Assembly: GCA_002425415.1 (NCBI GenBank)
Contig: DIMG01000018.1
Span: 550 to 63,333, forward strand
DNA length: 62,784 nt
Source of the DNA: Micavibrio sp. UBA5572
Lineage (GTDB): Bacteria; Pseudomonadota; Alphaproteobacteria; Micavibrionales; Micavibrionaceae
Reading direction: 5' to 3'
A program made the position numbers and the translations under genes. This document shows, piece by piece, positions 1 through 7,113 of this stretch (position 1 is the stretch's first letter; each line of letters starts with the position of its first letter). The notes beneath the pieces are model-generated. The model had not been told where the DNA came from. It made no database searches and saw only the letters and a list, made by a program, of their open reading frames with translations.

Positions 1-125
1 GGGAAAGCCTGCCCATCCTTGCCCGCATACTGAATAAGACGCGCACAACAGAGCTTTGCGCCGTGACTTAAATCTGTCCGGCGCAGTATCTCATTCGGGA
101 TCGGGGCAAAGGTCAGTTGGCTCAT
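1..125 (-). CDS. N-terminal part of an HTH replication-type protein (cut by window edge)
   Basis: The gene starts with an ATG at 125 on the minus strand, sharing ATGA with the stop of the DUF6362 gene, and runs off the window at base 1, leaving about 41 residues. The visible protein begins MSQLTFAPIPNEILRR and continues with a segment resembling the 'dLS.gAKL..arLiqYaGkdGqaFP' pattern. That pattern is common at the start of HTH_36-type plasmid and phage replication proteins (family knowledge, by eye). The four-base overlap suggests translation coupled to the upstream gene. The function is a guess because the DNA-binding part lies outside the window. Confidence 0.55.
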   Translation of the reverse strand, partial: MSQLTFAPIPNEILRRTDLSHGAKLCCARLIQYAGKDGQAF

Positions 126-505
126 ATGCGGGCGGCAATCTTACCCAGCGCGCATTTATACATCTCCCAGGCTTTTGTGCGCCCCACGCCAAACTGCGCG
201 CAGATCAGCTTCCAGCGCACACGTTCGGCCCGTTGCCAGACGAGCTTGCGCTCGTCCACCTCCAACCAGCGCAGCCACACAAACAGAACTTCCTCCATCT
301 GCGTGATATCATCCATGCTTGGCCTGATCCGCATCGGCTCTTTCTCCATCTGTAGGATTTCCATTTCATCGCGCTTAATTTTTGGCCACGTGCTGAAATA
401 TCCCTGAACACGCTCCTCGGGTAATCGGCGGAGCGTGCGCGCCGCATTATGAATGCGGTCTTCCACGTATTTCTGCTTTACAGTGACGGTCTTGGCTTGT
501 TTCAT
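122..505 (-). CDS. DUF6362 family protein
   Basis: This 127-aa protein carries the hallmarks of the DUF6362 family: a start like VEDRIxxAAxTLRRLPxxRVQGYFSTWP, a central 'MEE.L.WLRWLE.DE.KLVW.RAE' stretch, and a C-terminal HTH-like segment ending in GRTKAWEMY and a short helix. The family occurs in alphaproteobacterial prophages and integrative elements and has no firm function; the C-terminal part looks like a DNA-binding helix-turn-helix. Its start overlaps the preceding stop by ATGA and has a good ribosome site (GGAGGTG). It is the middle gene of a three-gene minus-strand unit that begins at 738 behind copy 1 of the repeated promoter-like motif. Confidence 0.8.
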   Translation of the reverse strand: MKQAKTVTVKQKYVEDRIHNAARTLRRLPEERVQGYFSTWPKIKRDEMEILQMEKEPMRIRPSMDDITQMEEVLFVWLRWLEVDERKLVWQRAERVRWKLICAQFGVGRTKAWEMYKCALGKIAARI

Positions 506-738
506 GAGCGCACCTCCACAACTGGATTGGAAGGCTTTTGCTCAATCGATTTGAGTTTGATAATCCCATCAATCCAATGCAGTGCTCTGCCCACCTCACG
601 GACTTCCTTGATCAGTTGCTGGCGGATCATTTCCAGATCGTCATCGCTCAAATCTTTCAGATGCCCCACCGGCGTGTGTTGCACCCATTTAAAAACGGCA
701 TCACCAAGGTTGATTTTTTCTTGTACGGACATAGTCAT
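502..738 (-). CDS. Hypothetical 78-aa protein, first gene of the DUF6362 unit
   Basis: A small, charged, probably helical protein with no domain I recognise; the middle (residues about 24 to 50) is rich in Leu, Asp, Glu and Gln and could form an amphipathic helix. The start at 738 is supported by AAGGAG five bases upstream. Its stop overlaps the DUF6362 start (ATGA), so the two are probably translated together. The start codon lies 36 bases after copy 1 of the TCGTCGYTTT-N11-GCAGACCT motif, so it is likely the first gene after that presumed promoter. Confidence 0.7.
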   Translation of the reverse strand: MTMSVQEKINLGDAVFKWVQHTPVGHLKDLSDDDLEMIRQQLIKEVREVGRALHWIDGIIKLKSIEQKPSNPVVEVRS

Positions 739-774
739 ATCTGCTCCTTCTAGGTTTTGTTGGTCCTAAAAGGC

Positions 775-803
775 AGGTCTGCGAAAACGTCCCAAAACGA
801 CGA
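775..803 (-). promoter_or_regulatory. Copy 1 of a repeated two-part promoter-like motif
   Basis: Read on the minus strand this is TCGTCGTTTT (803-794), 11 bases, GCAGACCT (782-775), ending 36 bases before the start codon of the gene at 738. The same two boxes with exactly the same spacing occur at 1752-1724 and 4054-4026, each before a minus-strand gene of the same element. The shared spacing and orientation are seen directly. Calling it a promoter is inference. Confidence 0.6.
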
Positions 804-810
804 AAAATAA

Positions 811-1386
811 TCAAAAATAATTTTTGAACTGACTTTGCATCAAATATTCCTTCAATTTTTTGACACGGGATGAAAATGTGGTGCGCGGTATTTTTAAGAT
901 TTCAGCGGCTTCACTGATTGTATGCTCCATAACAAGATCGAATGTTTGTTGAAGCTCCTCTGGCAATGACTCTCTGATTTTCAAAATATCGATGCGCTGG
1001 ATCGATAAATCTGCATAGCTCTCAAAAGGTTTGTCCCCCCACAAGCCACCCGTGTCATCAAGTTGATCGATGAATAACGTCTCATCGTCATCAAAAGCAG
1101 GTTGATCCAATGAAACTTCTTTTATTCTGACCTTCCGTTTATCAGCCGTAATCTCCCGGATCATTTGAATGCTGCGGTGATTAATCACCATGCGTGTAAA
1201 GACATCTTTTTCAGCCCGATCACCTTTGAAATTTCCTTCATCCTTCAGGTAGGCCATCATTAACTCTTGCTCGATGTCCTCTTTGTCTTCTGGCCTGAAA
1301 AGCCCAGTCCTGATCATGCTTTTAGCTTTTATAGACACAAAAAAAGCGGCGTGGGTATCCACGCCGCCGTAACGGTTCTTTGACAT
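811..1386 (-). CDS. Sigma-70-like RNA polymerase sigma factor of a mobile element
   Basis: This 191-aa protein has a sigma region 2-like part (residues about 30 to 90, with DKEDIEQELMMAYL and FTRMVINHRSIQMIREI), an acidic linker, and a C-terminal sigma-4-like HTH: LPEELQQTFDLV, then TISEAAEILKIPRTTFSSRVKKL. Proteins with regions 2 and 4 recruit RNA polymerase to special promoters, so this one is a likely dedicated factor for the element. The ATG at 1386 has TTGGAG upstream. It stands as a single gene between two units that each carry the repeated promoter-like motif, which makes those motifs its candidate targets; no motif copy is seen before the sigma gene itself. It could also be a sigma-like phage regulator that does not bind core polymerase. 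Confidence 0.75.
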   Translation of the reverse strand: MSKNRYGGVDTHAAFFVSIKAKSMIRTGLFRPEDKEDIEQELMMAYLKDEGNFKGDRAEKDVFTRMVINHRSIQMIREITADKRKVRIKEVSLDQPAFDDDETLFIDQLDDTGGLWGDKPFESYADLSIQRIDILKIRESLPEELQQTFDLVMEHTISEAAEILKIPRTTFSSRVKKLKEYLMQSQFKNYF

Positions 1387-1524
1387 TTTTTCTTCTCCAA
1401 GTTGTGGAACTCAGAAAGAAAAAAAGCAAAAAACGGTTCAATTAGAAGCTGTTAATCTTATAAAAATACAATCATATTATGCATGATGCATGAGAAAGCC
1501 TTATTACCAAGGAAGTAGCTCAAA

Positions 1525-1689
1525 TCATTCATATTTTTTGGTTGCGGTTGTATGATCTTTATCATCATACAAAGATGTGTTTTCCAAGAGAATCGAAGGG
1601 CTTTTTACTTGGCGAATGATTGCCGCTGCCAATATTTCGGCAATTTCAGAAATATGATTATGGTTGTCTGTTTTTATGTTTGTTTCCAT
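1525..1689 (-). CDS. Small 54-aa element protein
   Basis: An ATG at 1689 opens a 54-codon frame that starts METNIKTDNHNHISEIAEIL and continues AAAIIRQVKSPSILLEN. It has a ribosome site (TGGAG) eight bases upstream and copy 2 of the repeated promoter-like motif ending 34 bases before the start. A short 'EIAEILAAA..R' helix like this recalls small proteins found next to recombinases in alphaproteobacterial elements, but I cannot name a function. The match between start, ribosome site and conserved upstream motif is the reason to call it real despite its size. The rest of the 1390-1758 stretch holds only the motif and AT-rich sequence. Confidence 0.6.
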   Translation of the reverse strand: METNIKTDNHNHISEIAEILAAAIIRQVKSPSILLENTSLYDDKDHTTATKKYE

Positions 1690-1723
1690 CAGGTTTCTCC
1701 AATTTGGTTTGTCCTGATGGGTT

Positions 1724-1752
1724 AGGTCTGCAGAATTTTTACAAAGCGACGA
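1724..1752 (-). promoter_or_regulatory. Copy 2 of the repeated two-part promoter-like motif
   Basis: On the minus strand: TCGTCGCTTT (1752-1743), 11 bases, GCAGACCT (1731-1724), then 34 bases to the ATG of the 54-aa gene. Copies 1 and 2 also share an AGGAC...AAC..AA stretch after the second box, so their similarity extends toward the start codon. Confidence 0.6.
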
Positions 1753-1758
1753 AAGTTT

Positions 1759-2184
1759 TTATGTATCGGTTAAAAACCCGAAAACTTTTCTTTGTTCCTG
1801 CCAAGAAATCGGGAAACCACGCACCACATTTTGCAGAGTAAGTGTGCGGGGTTGCTTGCCATTTAAAACCGCTTCGATGATGTCAGGGGCAAGAAGCGTC
1901 AGGCGCATCACACGATACATATGGGTGACTTCTACATTCTCTTTTTGCGCCAGTTCTTTTGGCGTTGCATATTTTCCCTCATCAAGCATGCGTTGCCACG
2001 AGAAGGCTTTACCCAGCGCTGATATAAACGTGTAATCCGTATTTTCTGCTTCAGGGTCAATCATTTCACTGAGCGTTTTGCCATCTGGCCCCACAATCAT
2101 CTTGCGAGAACTGCGACGGCTAAATTGCATCGGAATGCGAATATGCAGAGTGTCCAGCGCTTCATTAACTGATATGGTAGTCAT
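1759..2184 (-). CDS. Recombinase-associated HTH protein
   Basis: A 141-aa protein encoded directly after the serine recombinase; its ATG overlaps the recombinase stop codon by one base. The N-terminal half holds 'RIPMQFSRRSSRKMIVGPDG', typical of small proteins that follow recombinases in alphaproteobacterial elements. The middle (residues about 75 to 110) looks like a ParB-type HTH: ATPKELAQKENVEVTHMYRV followed by MRLTLLAPDIIEAVL. Such a protein could bind DNA near the recombination site or set the direction of recombination, but that is inference. It is the third gene of the DUF2924-recombinase unit. Confidence 0.65.
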   Translation of the reverse strand: MTTISVNEALDTLHIRIPMQFSRRSSRKMIVGPDGKTLSEMIDPEAENTDYTFISALGKAFSWQRMLDEGKYATPKELAQKENVEVTHMYRVMRLTLLAPDIIEAVLNGKQPRTLTLQNVVRGFPISWQEQRKVFGFLTDT

Positions 2185-3521
2185 TATAAAAAATCTCCTT
2201 TCGTAAATGTGTTGGCAATTGTGGTAAAACCGTCAAGGCGCATATCAATGGCCACTTCGTCATTGGTGATGGTGACATTCTTCACCAAAATCTCTGCAAT
2301 CCTATTTCGTTCTCTTGGTTTTAATGATTTCCAAAAGCCATCAAAATCGCCGATATGCTCACGAAGCTCTCGCAAGCCAAAATCATGCGGACATTCATCA
2401 CTGGATTGAAGTTTGACATGTGTTTGGGTGATGACCTCAGGGCTTTCTATAAATTTACGGATGTGGCCGACCACCAGCGCATCAATCTCTGCTGCCGGCA
2501 CCGGACCAACCTTGCAGGCATCATAGCCCCTGTGTATGGCGCTGGTGGGGGTATAATAGCGGTAAATGCGCCGATCTTTTTTGGTAAAGGTTGGTGTCAT
2601 CGCACTGTCACAACATCCGCACCGCACCATGCCCCGCAAAAGAGACGGGTTAGTATTTTTGTTGTGATTGCCTCGTTTCACACGATCTTGCGATAAAATA
2701 GCGTGAACATTATCCCAAAGCGCTTGAGAAATAATGGCATCATGCTGGCCTGGATAGATTTTATCTTTGTGAACAATCTGGCCAAGATAAAGCGGGTTAT
2801 TCAAAATCCGATAGATATATTGCCTGTTAAACTTACGCCCACCGCGTAAATTACCAGTGCCACTTTCATACATCTTGGTTCTATAGCCTTTAAGGTCGAG
2901 CTCTTTGATAATTTGCCCGATTGATTTTATCTGCACATAGCGTTTGAAAATATGCTCCACCAGCGCAGCTTCTTCCCGCACAACAACCAGTTTACGATCC
3001 ACTGAGTTATATCCAAGCGGCAATGCCCCGCCCATAAAGATGCCTTTTTGTTTGGAGGCGGCAAACTTATCGCGAATACGCTCGCCAATAACTTCACGTT
3101 CAAACTGGGCAAAGCTGAACAGGATGTTCAGCGTTAAACGGCCCATAGAGTCTTTGGTGTTAAAGTGCTGGGTGACGGATACAAAGCTCACATCATGCGC
3201 ATCAAAAATCTGCACCATCTGAGCAAAGTCAGCTAAGGAGCGTGAAAGACGGTCAATTTTATAGACCACCACCACATCAATCTTTTTGGCCTTAATATCT
3301 TCAATCAGGCGCTTTAAAGCGGGTCGATCCATATTTCCACCCGTGAAGCCACCATCATCATACCGCGTGGACAGTACCTCCCAGCCTTCATGGCGCTGGG
3401 ACTGGATATAACTCTCACCGGCATCGCGCTGTGCATCCAGCGTGTTATATTGCTGCTCGAGTCCTTCTTCGGTTGATTTACGCGTATAAACCGCGCAACG
3501 AATAACTTTTTTCTTATCCAT
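2184..3521 (-). CDS. Large serine recombinase (site-specific integrase/resolvase family)
   Basis: This 445-aa protein cuts and rejoins DNA through a serine nucleophile. The resolvase domain (residues 1 to about 150) starts with AVYTRKSTEEG, placing the catalytic serine at residue 16, followed by YDDGGFTGGNMDRPAL and the VYKIDRLSRSL motif. The 'recombinase' domain follows (about 165 to 290), then a zinc-ribbon with MVRCGCCDSAM and a second cysteine near YDACKVG. The length is at the short end for large serine integrases, which often exceed 450 residues with a coiled coil; the C-terminal tail here is brief. It lies between DUF2924 and the HTH partner with touching reading frames, so the three form one unit. 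It probably moves the left-hand element. Confidence 0.92.
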   Translation of the reverse strand: MDKKKVIRCAVYTRKSTEEGLEQQYNTLDAQRDAGESYIQSQRHEGWEVLSTRYDDGGFTGGNMDRPALKRLIEDIKAKKIDVVVVYKIDRLSRSLADFAQMVQIFDAHDVSFVSVTQHFNTKDSMGRLTLNILFSFAQFEREVIGERIRDKFAASKQKGIFMGGALPLGYNSVDRKLVVVREEAALVEHIFKRYVQIKSIGQIIKELDLKGYRTKMYESGTGNLRGGRKFNRQYIYRILNNPLYLGQIVHKDKIYPGQHDAIISQALWDNVHAILSQDRVKRGNHNKNTNPSLLRGMVRCGCCDSAMTPTFTKKDRRIYRYYTPTSAIHRGYDACKVGPVPAAEIDALVVGHIRKFIESPEVITQTHVKLQSSDECPHDFGLRELREHIGDFDGFWKSLKPRERNRIAEILVKNVTITNDEVAIDMRLDGFTTIANTFTKGDFL

Positions 3522-3952
3522 TACGCATGCCCCCGTGCAATCAGGCCAAAGAACAAATTGCCGTTCCAGTTTGTGCCTGTGATCCGCTTGGCTATAGCGC
3601 TGAGGCTTTTATAGGTTTTACCCTGATATTCATAGCCCTTTGACAGAACAGTGACATAATGCTCTTCGCCTTCATATTCCCGCATCAGGCGTGTGCCAAC
3701 GACGGGTTTCATGGCTTTGCGTTTGCGTTTCTTCTTTACGCCATTACCGTAATCCATCAGCAAATTGATGACCTCTTGCGTCAGGCCACCATATTCTAAT
3801 TCTTGCATGCGGTAGGCGAGCTTATTTACCAGCGTGAGCTTATTAAAATGTGGGGCGGGCGTATTGTAATAGCTTTGCCAAAGCTCTTTGAGATGTGCCA
3901 TCGGCATGTAATTCAACTCGGCAATATCTCTTTCTAAGGTGTTGTTTTGCAT
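3521..3952 (-). CDS. DUF2924 family protein
   Basis: A 143-aa protein that typically precedes the serine recombinase in alphaproteobacterial elements. It has the family's 'MAHLKELWQSYY..PAPHFNK..LVNKLAYRMQELEYGGL' N-terminal part and a C-terminal 'GTRLMREYEGEEHYVTVL..GYEYQGKTYKSLSAIAKRITGTNWNG' part. The C-terminal part resembles the fold that reads 'GT.L.R.w.G..h.V.V...gf...G..Y.SLS.iA..ITG..wsG'. The open frame extends upstream to 4222, but I place the start at 3952: AAGGGA lies just upstream and family similarity begins there. Copy 3 of the repeated motif ends 73 bases before this start. The function is unknown; the constant pairing suggests a recombinase accessory protein. Confidence 0.85.
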   Translation of the reverse strand: MQNNTLERDIAELNYMPMAHLKELWQSYYNTPAPHFNKLTLVNKLAYRMQELEYGGLTQEVINLLMDYGNGVKKKRKRKAMKPVVGTRLMREYEGEEHYVTVLSKGYEYQGKTYKSLSAIAKRITGTNWNGNLFFGLIARGHA

Positions 3953-4025
3953 TGTTTTTCCCTTGGTTTTTAGACATAAATGCTTCGCTTTGGTACTTAG
4001 TCCAGCGAAAACTCTCTGTTTCTTC

Positions 4026-4054
4026 AGGTCTGCAAAGGGTTTGAAAAACGACGA
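4026..4054 (-). promoter_or_regulatory. Copy 3 of the repeated two-part promoter-like motif
   Basis: On the minus strand: TCGTCGTTTT (4054-4045), 11 bases, GCAGACCT (4033-4026), then 73 bases to the DUF2924 start. It would drive the DUF2924-recombinase-HTH unit. The longer leader than at copies 1 and 2 supports 3952 as the start codon, because the longer open frame would run through the motif. Confidence 0.55.
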
Positions 4055-4156
4055 TAAAAAATAAAACTTTTCGAAAGTTTTTTTTGATGGGCGATTATTC
4101 TTTCGAACTGCAAAAAATTCTGATGCGCTGAAACCGTTGAAAAACCTTACTTCACA

Positions 4157-4191
4157 ACCTGTTGGTCGTTTACAAAGTAGCCGACAGGTTT
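4157..4191. repeat. Inverted repeat upstream of the recombinase unit
   Basis: Arms AACCTGTTGG (4157-4166) and CCGACAGGTT (4182-4191) pair over ten positions with one G-T, and the right arm is followed by further Ts. It could be a plus-strand terminator without an obvious gene in front, or a binding or crossover site of the serine recombinase. Nothing else is seen between 4055 and 4300. Confidence 0.4.
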
Positions 4192-4304
4192 TTAGACGGA
4201 TGGGGGTATTTTGAGGGTACAAAGCCTGTTTTCACAGAAATGATGGACTGAGCTTGTGAACAGGTTGCACCCGAAAACGGCACGGAAACTGGGGTTTTAG
4301 GCAT

Positions 4305-4338
4305 TAAAAAACCGCTCATAACTGGCGTTAGAACGGTT
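4305..4338 (-). terminator. Rho-independent terminator of the tRNA-Met locus
   Basis: Read on the minus strand, the arms AACCGTTC and GAGCGGTT (one mismatch) with an inner TAAC/GTTA stem and a four-base loop are followed by a T run (4311-4305). It begins 15 bases after the CCA end of the tRNA-Met fragment, as expected for the natural terminator of the original tRNA gene. This places ancestral chromosomal sequence on the low-coordinate side. Confidence 0.65.
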
Positions 4339-4352
4339 CGTAATTAGTAAAT

Positions 4353-4397
4353 TGGTTGCGGGGGCCAGATTTGAACTGACGACCTTCAGGTTATGAG
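4353..4397 (-). other. 3' fragment of a tRNA-Met gene; probable integrase attachment-site half
   Basis: The minus strand from 4397 to 4353 reads CTCATAA (anticodon loop, CAU), CCTGAAGGTC, a T-arm with GTTCAAATC, then the acceptor strand and an encoded CCA end: the last 45 bases of an elongator-type tRNA-Met. The sequence 5' of the anticodon loop does not pair with the 3' halves of the stems, so this is not a working tRNA. Tyrosine integrases often recombine at exactly such 3' segments, and one starts 221 bases away. The fragment is therefore most likely the duplicated core at the island end; the full tRNA should lie at the other end, which I do not see in this window. Confidence 0.8.
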
Positions 4398-4457
4398 TGC
4401 TGTGCGGCTCCCTTTCTCGCCCCTATGAAACATTACGCACATCCACGCTAATGCGCT

Positions 4458-4476
4458 GATATTACTTGATAATATC
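4458..4476. repeat. Inverted repeat between attachment site and integrase
   Basis: Perfect arms GATATTA (4458-4464) and TAATATC (4470-4476) around the loop CTTGA. It lies 142 bases before the integrase start and is a candidate binding site for the integrase or an excisionase, or an operator for int. Nothing else is seen in 4398-4617 except a strong ribosome site for int. Confidence 0.4.
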
Positions 4477-4617
4477 CTCTTTCCAAGCATCATGGACTTA
4501 TACGCGCCTTGGCAGCTTTTCGCAGGAATTTGCTTCCGGAATGCTTCCAAAGATGCAGGGCTGCATCGGCCAGCATCACCAGCGCATCGGCCATGACCAA
4601 CGAAGGAGGATCCACCC

Positions 4618-5823
4618 ATGCCCATTAAACTCACCAAAACCATCATCGATGAAACCAGGCCGCAGGATAAGGAGCTGCTGATCTTCGACAGCCTGGTCTC
4701 CGGCTTTGGCCTGCGGGTCAGTCCGGGCGGGCGAAAAAGCTTCATCCTGCAATACCGTTTTCGCCGTCGCACAAGGCGCTTAACGCTAGGCGCCTATGGC
4801 ACCATGACGCTGGATCAGGCACGCAGCCGCGCGGTCAAATCCCTCGCGCTGGTGCAGGATGGCACCGATCCCGCCTACGAAAAACAGGCCGATAAAACCG
4901 CGCCGGACATGAACGATCTGTGCGACCGTTTCTGGGAAGAGCATGTGCAGGTGCGCCTCAAGACCCGCACTGCGGCTGGTTATAAACGCGTGCTGGATAA
5001 ATTCATTCGCCCGGCGCTGGGCGAAGTTCTGGTGCGCGACATCAAACGCGCCGACATCGCCGATCTGCATCACCGCATGCGCCGCACGCCCTATGATGCG
5101 AACCGCATGCTGGAGGTGATTTCCAAAATGTTCAATCTGGCCGAGATGTGGGGCTGGCGCGATGAGCACTCCAACCCGCGCCGCCACATCGCCAAATATC
5201 CCGAGCGCAAGCGGGAGCGGTATTTAACGCGGGAGGAGCTGCAGCGTCTGCTCTCCACCCTTGATTATGCCGAAGGGATTCTGGATGGTCGCATATTGGA
5301 AGGGCGCGAAGATCAAACCCCGCTGATCGTCCACCGCTCTGCCATTAATGCCTTTCGCCTGCTGGCCTTTACCGGCTGCCGCCTGATGGAGATCCAGACG
5401 CTGAAATGGAAATATATCGACCGCGAGCATCGTATCCTGCGCCTGCCTGACACGAAAACCGGAGCACGCGCTGTGCCGGTCAGCCAGCATGTCATCGACC
5501 TGCTCACCGCCATCTGGAACCATGCCGACACGCCGCAGGAAAATGAATTTGTGATTTACGGCACGCTGCCGCTCGCGCATCTCACCGATCTGCAATCCCC
5601 CTGGCGGCGCATCCGTAAGGCAGCCGGGCTGGAAGATGTCCGCATCCACGATCTGCGCCACAGCTTCGCCTCATACGCCGTGTCCGCTGGGCATTCCCTG
5701 CCGATGATCGGCAAAATCCTCGGCCACACGCAAGTACAAACCACCGCCCGCTACGCGCATCTGATGACGGATCCCATGCATAAAGCGGCGGATGATATTG
5801 TGGGGAATATGTTGGGAGGGTAG
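4618..5823 (+). CDS. Tyrosine-type site-specific integrase
   Basis: This 401-aa phage-type integrase catalyses strand exchange between island and tRNA attachment sites. The N-terminal arm-binding domain (DUF4102-like, residues 1 to 90) has SGFGLRVSPGGRKSFILQYR; a core-binding SAM-like domain spans about 100 to 185; the catalytic domain has R255 (FTGCRLMEI), K280 (DTKTG), H344-x-x-R347 (IHDLRHSF), H370 (LGH) and the nucleophile Y379 (TTARYAHL). All key residues are present and the length is normal, so it looks intact. The ATG at 4618 follows GAAGGAGG. It lies beside the tRNA-Met fragment and is GC-richer than the defence genes behind it, which fits a stable integration module with changing AT-rich cargo. 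Confidence 0.95.
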   Translation: MPIKLTKTIIDETRPQDKELLIFDSLVSGFGLRVSPGGRKSFILQYRFRRRTRRLTLGAYGTMTLDQARSRAVKSLALVQDGTDPAYEKQADKTAPDMNDLCDRFWEEHVQVRLKTRTAAGYKRVLDKFIRPALGEVLVRDIKRADIADLHHRMRRTPYDANRMLEVISKMFNLAEMWGWRDEHSNPRRHIAKYPERKRERYLTREELQRLLSTLDYAEGILDGRILEGREDQTPLIVHRSAINAFRLLAFTGCRLMEIQTLKWKYIDREHRILRLPDTKTGARAVPVSQHVIDLLTAIWNHADTPQENEFVIYGTLPLAHLTDLQSPWRRIRKAAGLEDVRIHDLRHSFASYAVSAGHSLPMIGKILGHTQVQTTARYAHLMTDPMHKAADDIVGNMLGG

Positions 5824-5852
5824 TATAAAATGCACAAGAAAGAGGAGTGATA

Positions 5853-6908
5853 ATGTCATTAGAAAAAACACGTGTATTTGTGCTTGGTGCTGGATTTTCT
5901 GCAAGCGCTGGAATTCCAATGACAGATACTCTGCTTACAGGTGCCATGGAACTTATGAGAGTAGAATGTAATGGCATTTATCAAAGGATAGAAGATTCAG
6001 CACAAATATGTTTTGAAAATGATCTGCCATTAATAAATCAAAATCTAAATGCACCAGGATTTTCGAAACTTTGTTCTTATCTACACTATGTTGAAATGCG
6101 CAACTTTGGAGGCGGCGAACGATGGTCGGATGCAGGTGATAGAGAGTTGCTCACGCTTAAATACTATATATCAAAAAAAATTGCTCAAATCACACCAGCA
6201 GAGATTCCTGAGCCATATATAAACTTTGCACAACAGCTCGACTGCTATGACATAGTCCTTACTTTTAATTGGGATTGTCTACTTGAAAAGGCTCTGCTTG
6301 CAGCAGGAAAATCATATACGTACAACCCCTATGAATCTGATTGGTGCGATCCTGCGAAAGAACATATTGTTCGAGTAATAAAAATGCATGGATCTATAAA
6401 CTGGACTTTGCCACATGGAGGAATACCAGATCCCAGAATATACAATCAGATTAATTTTGATCCCAATTTCAACTTAGATCCTATTTTTCATTCAGGAGCC
6501 CTCATGAATTCTGTAACTTGGGAAAATAACGATTGGCTACTAAGTCAGAATTATGCCGATAAATATAGTGTACAACCCTTTATAATTTTGCCTGGCATCG
6601 GTAAGTCTTACGATGTAAGAAAACTTGCTTATTTTTGGGATCGACCATCGGGAGCGTTTTCAACACGGCGAGATTCATACATAGTTGGAATGAGTTTAAG
6701 TGATGATGATTTTTTTGTCCGGTTTCTCTTTTTGGAGAGCTTACCAATGGAAAATTGGGATACAATGGAAAGAAGCACGGTTATTATCAATCCTTCTGAT
6801 CAAGATTTAATAAACTATAATTTTATCGCTGAAGAGGACAAAATAATCAGACAGAAACCATTCGATATGGAAGATATTAATTTTATGATTAAGCATAGAG
6901 AGAGATAA
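5853..6908 (+). CDS. SIR2-like NAD-binding protein, probable defence effector
   Basis: A 351-aa protein with a SIR2-like fold: the NAD-binding loop LGAGFSASAGIP (Gly12-Ala13-Gly14), LTFNWDCLLEKAL (residues 136 to 148, the TxNxD signature), and MHGSINW (His179, the catalytic-type histidine). SIR2-like domains in phage defence usually degrade NAD+ on infection; that role is inferred here from family and location. No second domain is obvious, and the C-terminal 150 residues contain further sirtuin-like segments (GMSLSDDDFFVRF). The ATG at 5853 has AGAGGAG before it; an in-frame GTG at 5847 lies inside that ribosome site and is rejected. It starts 29 bases after the integrase and could be co-transcribed with it. 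It is clearly more AT-rich than int, a sign of separate acquisition. Confidence 0.75.
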   Translation: MSLEKTRVFVLGAGFSASAGIPMTDTLLTGAMELMRVECNGIYQRIEDSAQICFENDLPLINQNLNAPGFSKLCSYLHYVEMRNFGGGERWSDAGDRELLTLKYYISKKIAQITPAEIPEPYINFAQQLDCYDIVLTFNWDCLLEKALLAAGKSYTYNPYESDWCDPAKEHIVRVIKMHGSINWTLPHGGIPDPRIYNQINFDPNFNLDPIFHSGALMNSVTWENNDWLLSQNYADKYSVQPFIILPGIGKSYDVRKLAYFWDRPSGAFSTRRDSYIVGMSLSDDDFFVRFLFLESLPMENWDTMERSTVIINPSDQDLINYNFIAEEDKIIRQKPFDMEDINFMIKHRER

Positions 6909-6938
6909 CTGGCCTCCACAAAAAATCAAAGCCTGCAT

Positions 6939-7027
6939 GCTGATGATGCAACCATCATGAAAGTAAGATTAATATGGTCAGCCCTAATGTCTCCGCTGAT
7001 ATTGCTGAGAATATGCTGCGCGGGTGA
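6939..7027 (+). pseudogene. Decayed 5' end of a DUF3489 gene
   Basis: The stretch ending in a 17-codon frame (ATG 6974 to TGA 7025-7027; MVSPNVSADIAENMLRG) matches the 5' end of the intact DUF3489 gene at 10005 (MTSPNLSADIAEMLLAK). The upstream 30 bases also match, including the TGATGCAACCATCATGAA centre of that gene's inverted repeat. The outer parts of the repeat have decayed and the rest of the gene is missing. It is a remnant marking a duplication or a replaced segment. Confidence 0.75.
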
Positions 7028-7113
7028 ATTATCAATATAGCGCGCTATTATTTCTGTAATTCTGCTAAGATGCTGTAAAACATACCCAGACTTTACGAGC
7101 CGGAAGAAAAACT

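Noticed and set aside
1620..1841. Plus-strand reading frame of 73 codons
   Set aside because: It overlaps the better supported minus-strand small gene and the start of another gene, has no ribosome site and no motif.
3953..4222. 90-residue N-terminal extension of the DUF2924 protein
   Set aside because: No family similarity, it would run through the repeated promoter-like motif, and a good ribosome site lies before 3952.
4418..4426. CGCCCCTAT near the tRNA fragment shared with the core of the 183-bp repeats
   Set aside because: Only nine bases match and flanks differ; this is compatible with chance.
4353..4430. A complete tRNA-Met gene on the minus strand
   Set aside because: The 5' half does not pair with the acceptor, D or anticodon stem partners; only the last 45 bases fit a tRNA.
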